From contig OX243822.1 in NCBI GenBank assembly GCA_945859605.1, positions 9,488,789 to 9,552,788 of the forward strand: a stretch of 64,000 bases of DNA, read 5' to 3'. Made by a program: the position numbers and the translations under genes. The DNA is from Lumbricus rubellus (lineage: Eukaryota; Annelida; Clitellata; Crassiclitellata; Lumbricidae). The notes under the pieces are model-generated. The model had not been told where the DNA came from. It made no database searches and saw nothing but the letters and a program-made list of their open reading frames with translations. Shown one piece after another: positions 1 through 9,638 of this stretch (positions are counted from its first letter, which is position 1; the number at the start of each line of letters is the position of its first letter).

Positions 1-141
1 GATTGATTAATTGATTGATAGCCGTCCCAGACACGTTGCTTTTATAATTTCTAAGTCCCTGGCGAATGAAGTACCTCAGCGCAAAAAAAATAACAAGTAA
101 ATAAAGACATTCATTCTTTCATATAATTTTATTTAACGTAG

Positions 142-274
142 TCGCCCGAGACCGCACTTGGAGGTATCCACGACGTCCTTAGCAGTAGACGAGGACACGT
201 GATTGGAGAGAAGCGCATTGTTGGAGCACCGACTCTCGTTGTCAAGGCCTACCTTCCTGTCAGCGAGTCATTCG
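142..274 (+). CDS. EEF2: eEF2-like translation elongation factor, penultimate exon (partial gene)
   Basis: Frame 142-274 reads SPETALGGIHDVLSSRRGHV and continues to VVKAYLPVSESFG, matching the C-terminal domain of eukaryotic elongation factor 2, the GTPase that translocates the ribosome. The exon is bounded by an AG acceptor at 140-141 and a GTGAGT donor at 275-280, leaving phase 1 (first base of a Gly codon). Earlier exons, with the G domain and the diphthamide histidine, lie outside the window. Several residues differ from those usual in this very conserved protein (for example His in GGIHDV), so it may be a divergent paralogue. Retained introns argue against a processed copy. No upstream exon was seen at 1-141, which is intron. 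Confidence 0.85.
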
Positions 275-943
275 GTGAGTCTTTTCATTAATTCATTTTT
301 GAAGGTTACTACTCAGGAGCGCTCCCTACCCAACTTCAATTAATTCATCCATCAATCCATCTGTCAATTCACCCATTGATGCAAAAATTTATTTGTTCGT
401 TCATACATTCGCCCATCCCAATCCATCCATATGTATGCGCTCGTCCACATACTACTACAGTCCATCCATTCATTCATCCATCCATTCATCAATCTATTCA
501 TCCATTCATTCATCAATCCATTCGTCCATCCTTTCATCAATCCATACATCCATCCATTCGTCAATTATTTGACCAGACAGCGTCATCTTCTTATTTACTT
601 TGCAAGGCCTATCCTACTGTTGGTTTTATGTGAGGCGCCCTTGTAATGGCATGGCTGTGTTACGGCGCAATATAAATTGTTATTATTGTTATTATTAATA
701 ATAATATTATTAACCTCGACTTAAGAATACAGTTTTAAGATTTCGATAGAACGTGTCCGAAGGAACCCTTTCCACTGTCACAAAACTACTTTCTTTATCT
801 GGATCTTTCGCACTGGGAGCGCCTCTGATCGGTGTGCACTTTATGAATTTATCGATATAAATGCCATACACGACTAGTTTTCCATTGCTTAGAAATTCTG
901 TATGACCAACGTTTACGGAATGTATTTGAAATTAATTTTAAAG
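275..943 (+). other. intron of the eEF2-like gene
   Basis: GTGAGT donor at 275-280 and AG acceptor at 942-943; the reading phase (1) matches on both sides. It contains an imperfect (ATCC/ATTC) tract at about 340-565 and, at about 630-690, a fragment ending in GCGCAATATAAATTG followed by TTATTATTG repeats, like the LINE/SINE tails seen elsewhere in the window. At 800-843 a short piece (gggagcgcctctgatcgg...) recurs in inverse orientation at 22805-22845. Confidence 0.8.
337..565. repeat. degenerate CATC/CATT tetranucleotide tract
   Basis: Imperfect tandem ATCC and ATTC words within the eEF2 intron. Open frames here (HPFIHQSIHP-type translations) are by-products of the repeat. Confidence 0.8.
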
Positions 944-1137
944 GATTTTTGGCTGATCTGAGATCGAGCTCCGGTGGTCAGGCGTTCCCACATTGCGTCT
1001 TCGATCACTGGCAGCTCCTGTCTGGAGATCCACTCGACCCTACCAGCCAGTCAGGCCGGGTTGTCACGGAAACGAGAAAACGCAAGGGACTGACGGAGGA
1101 AATTCCACCGCTGGATAAATTCTTAGACAAATTGTAA
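944..1137 (+). CDS. EEF2: eEF2-like elongation factor, last exon with stop
   Basis: The exon starts after AG at 942-943 and completes the split Gly codon, then reads [20 protein letters not shown], ...ETRKRKGL and ends LDKFLDKL with TAA at 1135-1137. The GGQAFP-CVFDHW block, ETRKRKGL and the terminal LDKL are eEF2 hallmarks. Together with 142-274 it gives 108 residues, the length expected for the end of an approximately 858-aa protein, with no indel or stop. Substitutions such as SGDPLD and [11 protein letters not shown] make it unusually divergent. The 669-bp intron (275-943) holds a degenerate CATC tract and a LINE/SINE tail remnant. I am sure of the family and less sure whether this is the main housekeeping copy. 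Confidence 0.88.
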
Positions 1138-1357
1138 CACTGCTTGAATGATATCTCACATGGATAATTGATATAATTAGATAATTGTTTTGAATTGGAT
1201 AAAATCAAATCAAAACTTGTTTATTCAGAGAGATGAACAAATCAAAAACAGCAAGAAAACAAAATATATATAAAATGAGAATGGGGAGAGACATGAAGAG
1301 CTAATTTTATCATCTAACAGGTAAAACATTCCTAAGAAAGGGTAGCCCAGAAAGGGA
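1138..1357. other. 3' flank of the eEF2 exon, no gene seen
   Basis: AT-rich sequence directly after the eEF2 stop, presumably 3' UTR and flank. No canonical AATAAA was noticed close to the stop. It passes into the LINE remnant at 1358; a weakly matching upstream part of that LINE may start near 1320. Confidence 0.4.
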
Positions 1358-1600
1358 GTGATCACGAATTGGATGGGACACGTGATACGAATGGACGAGG
1401 GTAGGATAGCCACCCAGGCAGTGTTTTGGATTCCCGGGGAGGAACCGTGGGGGAAGACCAGGAAAGAATTATATGAGAAGATCTACAATGTCTGGAGATG
1501 AGTGGAAGCATACTTTCAAGGTGGCAATGGATAACAGAGGAGAATGGTCTCCATTGTGTTGCCCGATGTGCAGTCTTGCACGCGTGAAGGACAGATGTTT
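1358..1600 (+). pseudogene. LINE (non-LTR) reverse transcriptase, C-terminal remnant
   Basis: Frame from 1358 reads VITNWMGHVIRMDEGRIATQ then AVFWIPG...GKTRKELYEKI, the pattern (W-GHV-RM---RI--QA--W) seen just after the RT domain of many non-LTR retrotransposons. It hits an in-frame stop near 1500; the following A-D-R-W-LC segment continues in a shifted frame near 1515-1600. Broken by a stop and a frameshift, so non-functional. Clade (RTE/CR1-like) not resolved by eye. Confidence 0.7.
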
Positions 1601-1640
1601 AAATTAAAGTTTAAGGTGTTATATATTTAAAAATGTGATA

Positions 1641-2160
1641 TCTGTGTTATAAATTCTTGTAAATTTTTCCTGTTCCGAGAAGAGCCATAATGGCCACTAA
1701 AAGAGCCTTCTGAAAGAAAAAAAGTCTTTTTGATGGCCACTGAAAAGAGTCTTAGTGAATTATTATTTCCATTATATGGTCTGATCATGGTCATGTTTTA
1801 TGTGTAATTGTGTATCATGTTTGCCTTCTAAATAATCTGTTGGATTGGATTGAAATAGGAAAACGCAATTGTAAAGAAAAATGAACTGATGTACTGATCT
1901 CATAAACTGTTTTATAATGCTATATTTTAATTACTTCTTTTTAAATTCGTCAATGCCTTAAGATGTCGTTAAACGTCTGGGAAAAAATAAATAAATGAAC
2001 ACTTGCAAGGCTACATATATGGTATCTAGTATCTGGTTTACATAAGTTTTTGCATGGACCTGCTATTAATATTACATTGCAGTTTACACATGGAGGCCCA
2101 GCAAGGGCCAGCAGAGAGGACGCAAAATGAAGACCAATATGAAGGCTGTAGGTCCAATGG
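1641..2160. other. AT-rich intergenic DNA, probable LINE tail
   Basis: No gene recognised. The segment near 1945-2000 ends in a cgttaaacgtc motif followed by AATAAATAAATGAAC, typical of a LINE 3' terminus. The small frame at 2054-2269 has no recognisable features. Confidence 0.35.
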
Positions 2161-2164
2161 GGTT

Positions 2165-3015
2165 GTGAGAAGTGGCCCGTTTCGGATACATACTCAATTC
2201 CAGGTGTATTCTAAATATGCCGCCAAGCACCTACCCATCAGGCCATTACCAGAGACTTCCGACATTTAAATAGGTCTGCCTATCCAGCAACCATTAGCAG
2301 AAATTTATTCTGGCAACTATTATACTCATCTGGTGCCCATTAAAAATAATTTATGCTAATTTATGCGCCACCCTAGCAATCCATTCAGTAACCAAATGTA
2401 GTGGCTTCAGAGGCGGATACAGAAATTTTCAAAGGAGGGTCAAAATTTTCGGTGACATTTGCCGAAAAATCTGATGACCTTTTTTTAGTCAGCCGGCCGA
2501 AATGTCAGAGAAATGTACCAAATGGGGGGGGGCACGTCCCATGCAATTTTTAAATGTGGCCATGATGGCCGGATTGGCCCCTCTGAATCCGCCAATGAGT
2601 GGCTTCTATCGCCTCGCTAAACTGCCGCACGCACTCAATCCCTCATTATTCCCTCCAGGCCTTCCCCTTCCCGGGCCTCCTTCTCCCACCCGACGTGAGT
2701 TTTTGCTCATTTCTGATTAGCCTACTCCTGTTTTTCACTGGGCTTAAGTTGCGCCCGCCCTGTAAAAGGATAGAGCCCCAACCAACTGGGCCTACCTATC
2801 CGGTGACCATTAATAGATAACCTTCCAGCAACCATAGATCTACCCGGTAACAAAATACCCATCGGGCAACCATTACCAGATACCAGGCACCTTTCCGGCA
2901 ACTAAATAGACCTATCCATCCAATTAAGCTACTTGGCAAATACCCATCCGGGCCATCCGTGAGCCATTAGGCTACCAGATACCCTTCTGGCAACTAAACA
3001 TCCATTCAGCAATCT
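2165..3015. repeat. degenerate tandem array of CCGGCAACCATTA-like units
   Basis: Recurrent short phrases (tatccggcaaccattag, cagcaaccatt, ctggcaactaaa) at irregular spacing of about 20-35 bp, best seen at 2275-2400 and 2780-3010. The array is interrupted by the MITE at 2408-2597. Confidence 0.55.
2408..2597. mobile_element. MITE, CAGAGGCGGATACAG termini, 8-bp TSD
   Basis: Terminal inverted repeats CAGAGGCGGATACAG and (complement) CATTGGCGGATTCAG; flanked by exact 8-bp direct repeats AGTGGCTT at 2400-2407 and 2598-2605. Internal motif ctgatgacctttttttagtc near 2471-2490 recurs in the elements at 3254, 18152 and 29796. No coding capacity. The 8-bp duplication fits hAT or P superfamily transposases. 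Confidence 0.8.
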
Positions 3016-3253
3016 GTAACTTATAGGCCTATGTATGGTACCTGTCCTACTGCAAAGCAATTATTTACTGGGGTCTTACTGTGCGGTTATTGATTTGTAC
3101 GCTTAGAGGCGTAGCTCTAGATCACAGGGTCTGTAGTGGTGAAGGATAGACCTATTATCGACCGATTTATGGAGTCGGCTATCGAAGGATAGTGGAACGT
3201 TCATTTTGTACTGCATGTGCATCAGTGCAAGTCAAGTATAGCCAAGGCTATAA

Positions 3254-3495
3254 CAAGGGCGGATACAGAAACTTTGGACGGGGGGGGGGGGGCCAAAAAT
3301 TTCTTGACACCTTGGCTGAAAAAAATCGCATCCACCAAAAAGTTGACCTTTTTTTAGTCATGCGGCCAAATTTTCGGGAAAATCATACCATTTCAGCAAC
3401 CACTGAAACCAAATGGGGGGGGGGGCCACGATACATGGGCATTTCTAAATGGGGGGCCATGGCCGGATTGCCCCCCCCCCCTGGATCCGCCCTTG
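3254..3495. mobile_element. MITE, CAAGGGCGGATMCAG termini, 8-bp TSD
   Basis: 15-bp terminal inverted repeats CAAGGGCGGATACAG / CTGGATCCGCCCTTG (one mismatch) flanked by exact 8-bp direct repeats GGCTATAA at 3246-3253 and 3496-3503. Interior has poly-G runs and the shared gacctttttttagtcatgcgg motif. A relative of the 2408 element. The overlapping 103-aa frame is not a gene. Confidence 0.87.
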
Positions 3496-3503
3496 GGCTA
3501 TAA

Positions 3504-4384
3504 TTAATGCTCTTTTCGTCGTGTAAGCTTAGGCCTATTTATACGTAACGCAATTGCATGCTCTGAATGAAAAAACGCACGTTAATAGTTATTTTCGTCG
3601 CCTGCTTATCTTAGGCTAGCCACCTTAGCGAAGGGTTCCTGTTCCGGAAATAACATACACTGTATACAGGAACCGTTCCATTTTTGTTTGTCAGCATTCA
3701 TCACATAACATGCGCAGATAAGCAGCGAGCACTTAGGCTACGCCACCGCTGCGTTGATACAGCGATTTGCCAAATCGAGACGGTCTTTTTTTTACAATGA
3801 AACAGGCGGTCTCTGGCAATACAGAGCCTCGCTTGGGAGGGTTCACGCTACCACTGATATGTCCAAGTATAGGCCTACTTATGCCTATTACAGTTTCGAC
3901 TCTGATGTTCAGAGATGCAACAAATTAGCTCACACATGATTATTAATTTGGTTCATTGACTTGGTTCTTAATTCTGATTGAAGCCGTATGATGAGGGAAC
4001 AATGCAACTGGACAATTATATTAGGCCTATTATGCGTTAAGAAAACCCTGTGCACAATTAAACGCCTGTTTTGTTTGCAAATGCGGTTCCTCCTTTTTAA
4101 AATCTGTCAATATTTTTAGGTAGGCTAGGCCTAATTTCACCCGGAAAACGCCAACAGATTTCGTTTTCCGTGTTGTATGCTTAGGCCTAATTCAAAACGA
4201 TGGAAGGATTGTAGCCTACCGGTAGCCTAAGAGTTTTTAGGTCGGCTGTTGGGCCATGCAAAAATTGTCTTTCTTCATAAACATCAGCGTCGGTTAGTTT
4301 CCGTTGATAGGGTGGGCATTCTTTTCTGAAGTTCAACCGCGGAGTTAAAAGCCATTTCGGATCCTGTTTATATTCCACGTCTGC
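3504..4384. other. intergenic DNA without recognised genes
   Basis: No coding region or repeat family recognised. The octamer taggccta recurs several times (3531, 3869, 4021, 4128, 4180), as it does elsewhere in the window. Confidence 0.4.
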
Positions 4385-4735
4385 CGTTGAACTCAAACCT
4401 TCCGGTTGAACTAGAATCATTTGCGGCTGAACTCAAACCCTGTGGGGTCATTTTCAGTTGCGCTCCAATCATTTGTAGCTGAACTCAAAGCTTTTGGGGT
4501 GAATAATCGTTTTCGGTTGAACTACAATCATTTTCGGTTGAACTACAATCATTTGCGGCTGAATTCAAACCTTTTGGGGGTGAATAATCATTTTCAGTCA
4601 TGCTCCAAACATTTGCGGCTGAACTCCAATCATTTGCGACTGAACTCAAACCCTGTGGGGTCATTTTCAGTTGCGCTCCAATCATTTTCTGTTGAACTTA
4701 AACCCATTTCGTTTGAACCCTAATCATTTTTGGGT
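4385..4735. repeat. degenerate minisatellite, about 21-bp TGAACTxCAATCATTTxCGG unit
   Basis: Many diverged copies of a unit like ttgaactacaatcattttcgg. A larger phrase containing ctcaaaccctgtggggtc is repeated about 200 bp apart (near 4434 and 4646), showing a higher-order duplication. It lies just 3' of the GPCR stop. Confidence 0.75.
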
Positions 4736-4823
4736 TTGAGGTTCACGATTCAGTGGGATTCACAGTTCACTCTGCGGAATGCATTTGGCCATTAATTAAT
4801 TAGACGCCCCCATATATCTCGCT

Positions 4824-6293
4824 TCAGAATCGCCTCTGGTTGCGTCTGAGTTTCTTCAGCGCCGTCTTCAGATTGTCGCGAAAGTTTCGATTCATGAACG
4901 AATAGATGACCGGGTTGGAGGCGTTGTTGGCGAAGTACAGATAGAAGAGGTTGTTCTGGTGCGAGACGAGTCCGAGAAGGATGAGCAGCGCCGGAAAGTA
5001 GGACACACCGAACAACACCGTCACGACGAACAGCATCGCAGCCGTCTTCGCGTTGGCGCGGTACCGGGCGTAGCTCCGCCGCGCCGCGTCAGAGAAGAAG
5101 CTGTCGATGCGCTCCCGGCACCACCCGCCGTTCGACGGGCGCCTCACGTCGGCGGCGACGCTCTCCCGGCGCTGGTCCGACTGCGACGGCATGCCCCGCT
5201 GGTTGACGAAGACGACCATCTCTAGGCATTTGCTCCGTCGCTTGTGCTGCCCGGCGCGGTGCCGCAGCACGGAGCGGTAGATGAGGGCGTATAGCACGAA
5301 GGCGATGGCGAGACACGTGGCGAAGACGGCGTGGTAGCACATCCCGTAACGCGCCAGGAATCGGTCGCTCAACAGGACCTCCGTCGGCTGACAGTGGCCC
5401 GTGTAGGTGACGGTCAGCGTCGGGCATTCGAGGGTCTCGCCGAACTGCTTCAGGACGAGGTCGATCAGGTGTCGGCAGTAGGCCTCGATGGCCGCCTCGC
5501 GGTCGGTCAAACCCCCAGGCGAGAGAAGCGCGACGTCGACGGGGCGCAGCGTGCCGTTGGACGGACCAAAGATGCTCGCGCCGTTATAATCCACACCACC
5601 GTTATCGTTCTGAGGAAAAAGGACACTAGTGTTGTACCCGGGCGTCTCCCCACCACCTCCGCTGTCCGGGTACCTCGGCACGTCCGTCCTGACGGTGTAA
5701 ACACCGTACGTCAGCGAGGCGAGAATACCGAGCACGGCCGCGGCGAGCGCCGTAAGTGCGATGACGGCCCGTGCTCGGGCGATGGTGAAGAGCTTCGCGA
5801 GGGGGTGGCAGATGCAGACGTAGCGGTCGACGGCGATGCAGACCATGACGAGGGCGGAGAAGGGGATGTGCGACGTGATGAGGAACTCGTAGGACTTGCA
5901 GAGGACGTCGTTCGAGGTCCGGAAGTCGACGTGCTCCATGTACATCGTGAATGGGATGACAACGAGGCAGGTGGCAAGGTCGACGCAGGCCAACGCGATG
6001 ATGAAGACGGTCGACACGAGGTCGTCCTTCGTCCGGCTGAAGACGAAGAGGACGACGGCGTTCCCCGCCGATCCCGTGATGCTCAGCAACCCCAGCTGGA
6101 CCTGTAGCGCCACCTGGGCAAGCGTGGCTGCGGGGTTGTCAGGGTCGCCATGGAGGTTGGTGGAGGCGGCGGTGACGGAGGCGTTGATGATGGATGCGTT
6201 TAACATGGCGGGTCCTAGGAGGAGGTAGACATGGACGATGATGGCGATGATGACCAAGCCTTCACCTCCTGTTGTTGGGATAATAATACGCAT
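4824..6293 (-). CDS. class A (rhodopsin-like) G-protein-coupled receptor, intronless
   Basis: 489-aa uninterrupted frame. Seven hydrophobic segments are visible: TM1 about 64-86 with GN at 77-78; TM2 95-118 with LACVD (D105); TM3 132-155 after conserved C132 and ending in DRY 156-158; TM4 175-200; TM5 320-341; TM6 416-441 with FGVSYFP (428-434); TM7 446-465 with NPVIY (460-464), then a basic C-tail. Hydrophobic residues 12-28 could be a signal peptide. Predicted N-glycosylation sites are N32, N37, N221 and N246. Oddities are a very long second extracellular loop (about 201-312), Tyr instead of Trp in the CWxP-type motif, no Trp in TM4 and no Pro in TM5. Ligand unknown (peptide-type receptor possible). 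GC-rich relative to its flanks. A MITE begins 7 bp upstream of the ATG, so the 5' UTR or promoter must lie in or beyond it; a start at M30 is an alternative. Confidence 0.9.
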   Translation of the reverse strand: MRIIIPTTGGEGLVIIAIIVHVYLLLGPAMLNASIINASVTAASTNLHGDPDNPAATLAQVALQVQLGLLSITGSAGNAVVLFVFSRTKDDLVSTVFIIALACVDLATCLVVIPFTMYMEHVDFRTSNDVLCKSYEFLITSHIPFSALVMVCIAVDRYVCICHPLAKLFTIARARAVIALTALAAAVLGILASLTYGVYTVRTDVPRYPDSGGGGETPGYNTSVLFPQNDNGGVDYNGASIFGPSNGTLRPVDVALLSPGGLTDREAAIEAYCRHLIDLVLKQFGETLECPTLTVTYTGHCQPTEVLLSDRFLARYGMCYHAVFATCLAIAFVLYALIYRSVLRHRAGQHKRRSKCLEMVVFVNQRGMPSQSDQRRESVAADVRRPSNGGWCRERIDSFFSDAARRSYARYRANAKTAAMLFVVTVLFGVSYFPALLILLGLVSHQNNLFYLYFANNASNPVIYSFMNRNFRDNLKTALKKLRRNQRRF

Positions 6294-6300
6294 ATATATA

Positions 6301-6706
6301 CACTGTGTCCCAATAAATCGGGACCCCCTTTTATAATGTTAATAAAACTGGCAAATATTCATCGATTTTCAAAATTTCAAAACTGTTGTTATCCTGAGAT
6401 AATTATCTACAAATTGGTAATTTATGAACGGCCATCACTAAAAAATTACGTCATAATGACGTCGTTAATTTACATATCGAAACCAAAATGTCATCAAAAA
6501 TCGTTGTGTTCGGTACTTAACATTTAAATTCTCTGATGCAAATGACGTAATTGTGACGTCAATATTCATGCCAGAAACTTCATATTTGAACCAGTGGAAG
6601 ATAATTATCTCAGGATAAAAACAGTTTTGAAATTTTGAAAATCGATTAAGATTTGCCTGTTTTATTTACATTATAAAAAGGGGTCCCGATTTATTGGGAC
6701 ACAGTG
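6301..6706. mobile_element. Tc1/mariner-type MITE with long inverted arms
   Basis: Begins CACTGTGTCCCAATAAATCG and ends with the complement; TA dinucleotides flank it at 6299-6300 and 6707-6708. The arms are similar over more than 150 bp (fold-back) and include gacgtcat motifs. No transposase remains. Related by terminus and arm sequence to the elements at 30614 and 53575. It abuts the GPCR start codon. Confidence 0.87.
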
Positions 6707-6708
6707 TA

Positions 6709-6711
6709 TAT

Positions 6712-6748
<37 letters not shown>

Positions 6749-7162
6749 CTATATAGAAGAAACAGATGCATCGTTCGACAATGACATTAGAAATTTATGT
6801 ACACTTTACAGTGCATTTTATTGGCCCATCAGACGTGCCTTGCATCCCAAAATGAATATCGTATATATACCCAGATTTCCTATCTTCCCAGATTATTTTG
6901 CTTATCATCTTACGAAATATATTTTATGTGTAGGTGTTTGTTTGTACGCGCGCGCGCATGTGTGCATGAGTGTGTGTGTGGGGGGGGGGCGCTGTGTGTC
7001 TGTCTGGCGCTGTGTATGGGTGTGTATGTGTCTAGCACTGTGTGTGTGTGTGTTTGTGTGTGCATGAGTGTGTGTGTGTAGCCTATGCGTGTGTTTGGTG
7101 CTGTACTGTGTGTGTTGGTATGTCTGGAATTTTGTGTATGTATGCTTGTCTGTCTACTCTAT
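6709..7162. repeat. (TA)n and interrupted (TG)n microsatellites
   Basis: TA repeats at about 6709-6752, then ordinary AT-rich DNA, then a long interrupted GT/TGTG tract at about 6935-7150. Small Cys/Val-rich frames here are repeat translations. Confidence 0.85.
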
Positions 7163-7599
7163 GAGAGGGAAGGTTAAGCATATTAATCCTATGAGACAAA
7201 GCATACGCCATTCATTCGTATTAAACTTAGCCATTCAGTCCTTCATTCAATAAATTTATACTGCCCCCAATTGAAGAATTTATGGCTACTTGTCGAAGCC
7301 TGAGTAGTAAACGTGGATCGAGGATGGGTTACGCGCTGTTGAAACTCTCCTTCGTGTGCTCTTAATTTCCCCCATCCACCATTAAGCGATTTGCTGTGTT
7401 GAAAAGTTTGCAAAGTGCAGGAACGTGCACGAAATGATAAGTCAGTACGACTGTTTAGTGTGTATTTATGTCAGAGCCGCCGGACGCCTGGACTGGGAAA
7501 GGTAACCCGTGGGGAAAATGGGATAAGTCATGGGGAGCAGGAACGACTGCTTGCTGCGATACATCGCTGAAATAAAACATGTGATTCAAATTCCAGGGC
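7163..7599. other. intergenic DNA, nothing recognised
   Basis: No open frame of note and no repeat family identified. Confidence 0.35.
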
Positions 7600-7705
7600 G
7601 AACCTGCAGACTTTCCGATCGACTGTTACAGCTCACTCGGGGCGCTTCTGAGTGGATTTCTTGATGGGGCGCTATATAAATTTTTGAATTGAATGAATAA
7701 ATTAA
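7600..7705 (+). mobile_element. LINE 3' tail fragment
   Basis: Contains ggggcgcttctgagtgg ... gatggggcgctatataaat followed by TGAATGAATAAAT, the same tail as the LINE remnant at 42742-42960 and the SINEs of this window. Confidence 0.55.
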
Positions 7706-7756
7706 TGTTTTGTGCTTTCCTAACTGACGTAGCCCTACACTGTATTAGCTCACTAA

Positions 7757-7968
7757 TTGTGGTGCAGTGGGTATGTTCGTCGCCCTTTAGCAGAAAGGTT
7801 GCAGGTTCGAATCCACCTCAAGTCGCCACGTCGGTACCTTGGGCAAGTCCTTAACTCGCAGTTGCTCAGAGCTTCGTCGTGAAACTTCGAAGTAGTGTCC
7901 GCCGTGTAGTCGGGAGCCCCTCTGAGTAGTGAGCTTGAAGGGGCGCTATAACAAATGCACAAACAAAC
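7757..7968 (+). mobile_element. tRNA-derived SINE copy
   Basis: Head with an A-box-like ggtgcagtgggta and B box ggttcgaatcc (about 7804-7814), body ctcgcagttgctcagagcttcg, tail gggagcccctctgagtag...cttgaaggggcgctataacaa. The tail matches LINE 3' ends of the window. Confidence 0.8.
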
Positions 7969-8469
7969 AAATTGTATATTTAAATTCATATCGACTATAG
8001 TCGATAATTATGGTTTATTCTACACTCGAGCGGAGCTATGCAATTTACAATACTATCCAATCACTGTTCCCCTTCAATTCCATGACATATTCCGCTGTCA
8101 ATGCCCACGTTCTTCTCATGATTGTAATCTTAAACCTCTAATTTTTCGTCACGGATGTCAATTACGACATCCCTTGCAACCTGCATGCGACATCAGACAT
8201 GTAGCCTAGTAAACAAATCTAACATCGATAGTTCGTAGATTCGTTACACTCTCCCCACCTCACGAAAAACCAAAATTTCTCTCATCGTGGACGTGAAGGG
8301 ATTGTTAAACTCCGTGTCAGCTAATATCAACACGAATGTCAGCTCTGCCCGCCACTCTCATAAATTACATACGAACCGGATGGCGTGCGTAGGCTATTAT
8401 AGTCTGCGTGCGAACCAGTTGCAAAACATGCTTCTTCAATTCCCAGCCGAGTCGTCGACGGAAAATGCG
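7969..8469. other. host DNA flanking the LTR retrotransposon, no gene recognised
   Basis: Contains 84- and 75-aa frames without recognisable motifs. Its last five bases (8465-8469, ATGCG) are the target-site duplication of the downstream retrotransposon. Confidence 0.35.
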
Positions 8470-9475
8470 TGTCGTATCCCGTGTAAAAGGGCACTTTTTT
8501 ATCCTAGTGGTTAATCGGTTGGGTTTAACTTACTCAAGAAATTCTTCCAAATTCAACAAACTCCCAGTTCTTATGAAATATATATAATATAAAGTTATTC
8601 AATATCAATCAAATGCACAAACAAATAACAATCCTATTTACCTAGTGTGGCGAGTTACTTAGGAAATATTATATTTGCTCTTATCTGTCGAGTTGTATGA
8701 AACTCGAATGTCTTCGGCTCTCTCCGTCGTCCGATTCTTCGCAGTCAAGAATGTTGATCAGACGGTTGAATATGCAGTCATGGAAGTGACCACACCAAAC
8801 GTCTTACTCGTATCTTGCCGTGAATCAGTTGCACACGAGATGAATCATCGCATTCACCTCACAGCTCTTCTCCAGTTGACCAAACGTCCTTCGTACTTCA
8901 CACGCCGATCAGCTGTTCGCTAGCCGATTCAAATTACACGACTCTTCAGACTGTTGCCTAAGAGTTCGTCTTCTTCGCAAGTGTCTCACACTTCACACGA
9001 TGATTATTATGCACTAACGCAAATTTCTCATTTAAATTGCGTTGCACTTAATGCACAATACTTTGAACTATCGGTTGATCGTCCGAACGGTTCAATTACC
9101 TTCGTCTCTACTCTGAAAATCACAACTTTGGATTGATCACCGCAGCGAAACAACCACCATTTCCAGATATACCTGTAGAGAGTCAAAAACTTAACGTCCA
9201 CTTCGCTGACGTCATTTTTAACTCGTCACGTCATTCGCTTCCAGTTTGCACCAATCACGAATAGGATTAGCGTCCTTTGTTGTCATGGTAATCTTGACCA
9301 CTCGTTATTACGCTTAGCTGCAGTCATTGGTTTTATGTATTAATATCTTATATGTTGCCACACATATTACCTAAACTCGCCAATTAAATTGCCTAGCTTA
9401 ACTTCTACCTATAATTAATAATTATACATGCATAGCAAGTGTTTAATTTGATAATCATTTAATATAACCACGACA
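8470..9475 (-). repeat. 3' LTR of the Gmr1-like element
   Basis: 1006 bp, TGTCGTATCC...CCACGACA, apparently identical to 14811-15816. Short frames inside it (82 and 60 aa) occur in both LTRs and have no recognisable motif. Confidence 0.95.
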
Positions 9476-9479
9476 AATA

Positions 9480-9489
9480 CCCTTTCTTC
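9480..9489 (-). promoter_or_regulatory. polypurine tract candidate
   Basis: Minus-strand GAAGAAAGGG lies 4 bp from the 3' LTR boundary, the position expected for the plus-strand primer of reverse transcription. Confidence 0.6.
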
Positions 9490-9638
9490 AAAAGTCTGTA
9501 CACAGGCTTTATCAACTTATCTAATTATCAAATTACAATAACTGCTTATGCCTATGCTTATACTACTTTACACAACATCACAACCTAACACAACTACTTC
9601 TTATCTACCTATAGTATCACCATTGATTTACTTAAATC

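Noticed and set aside
142..1137. eEF2 segment as a processed pseudogene
   Set aside because: An in-phase intron with GT...AG ends separates the exons and no stop or indel is present.
5331..6107. 258-aa plus-strand frame opposite the GPCR
   Set aside because: Charged, low-information shadow of the GC-rich GPCR codons.
8675..8923. 82-aa frame as a gene
   Set aside because: Lies in the LTR and is duplicated identically at 15016-15264; no recognisable motif.
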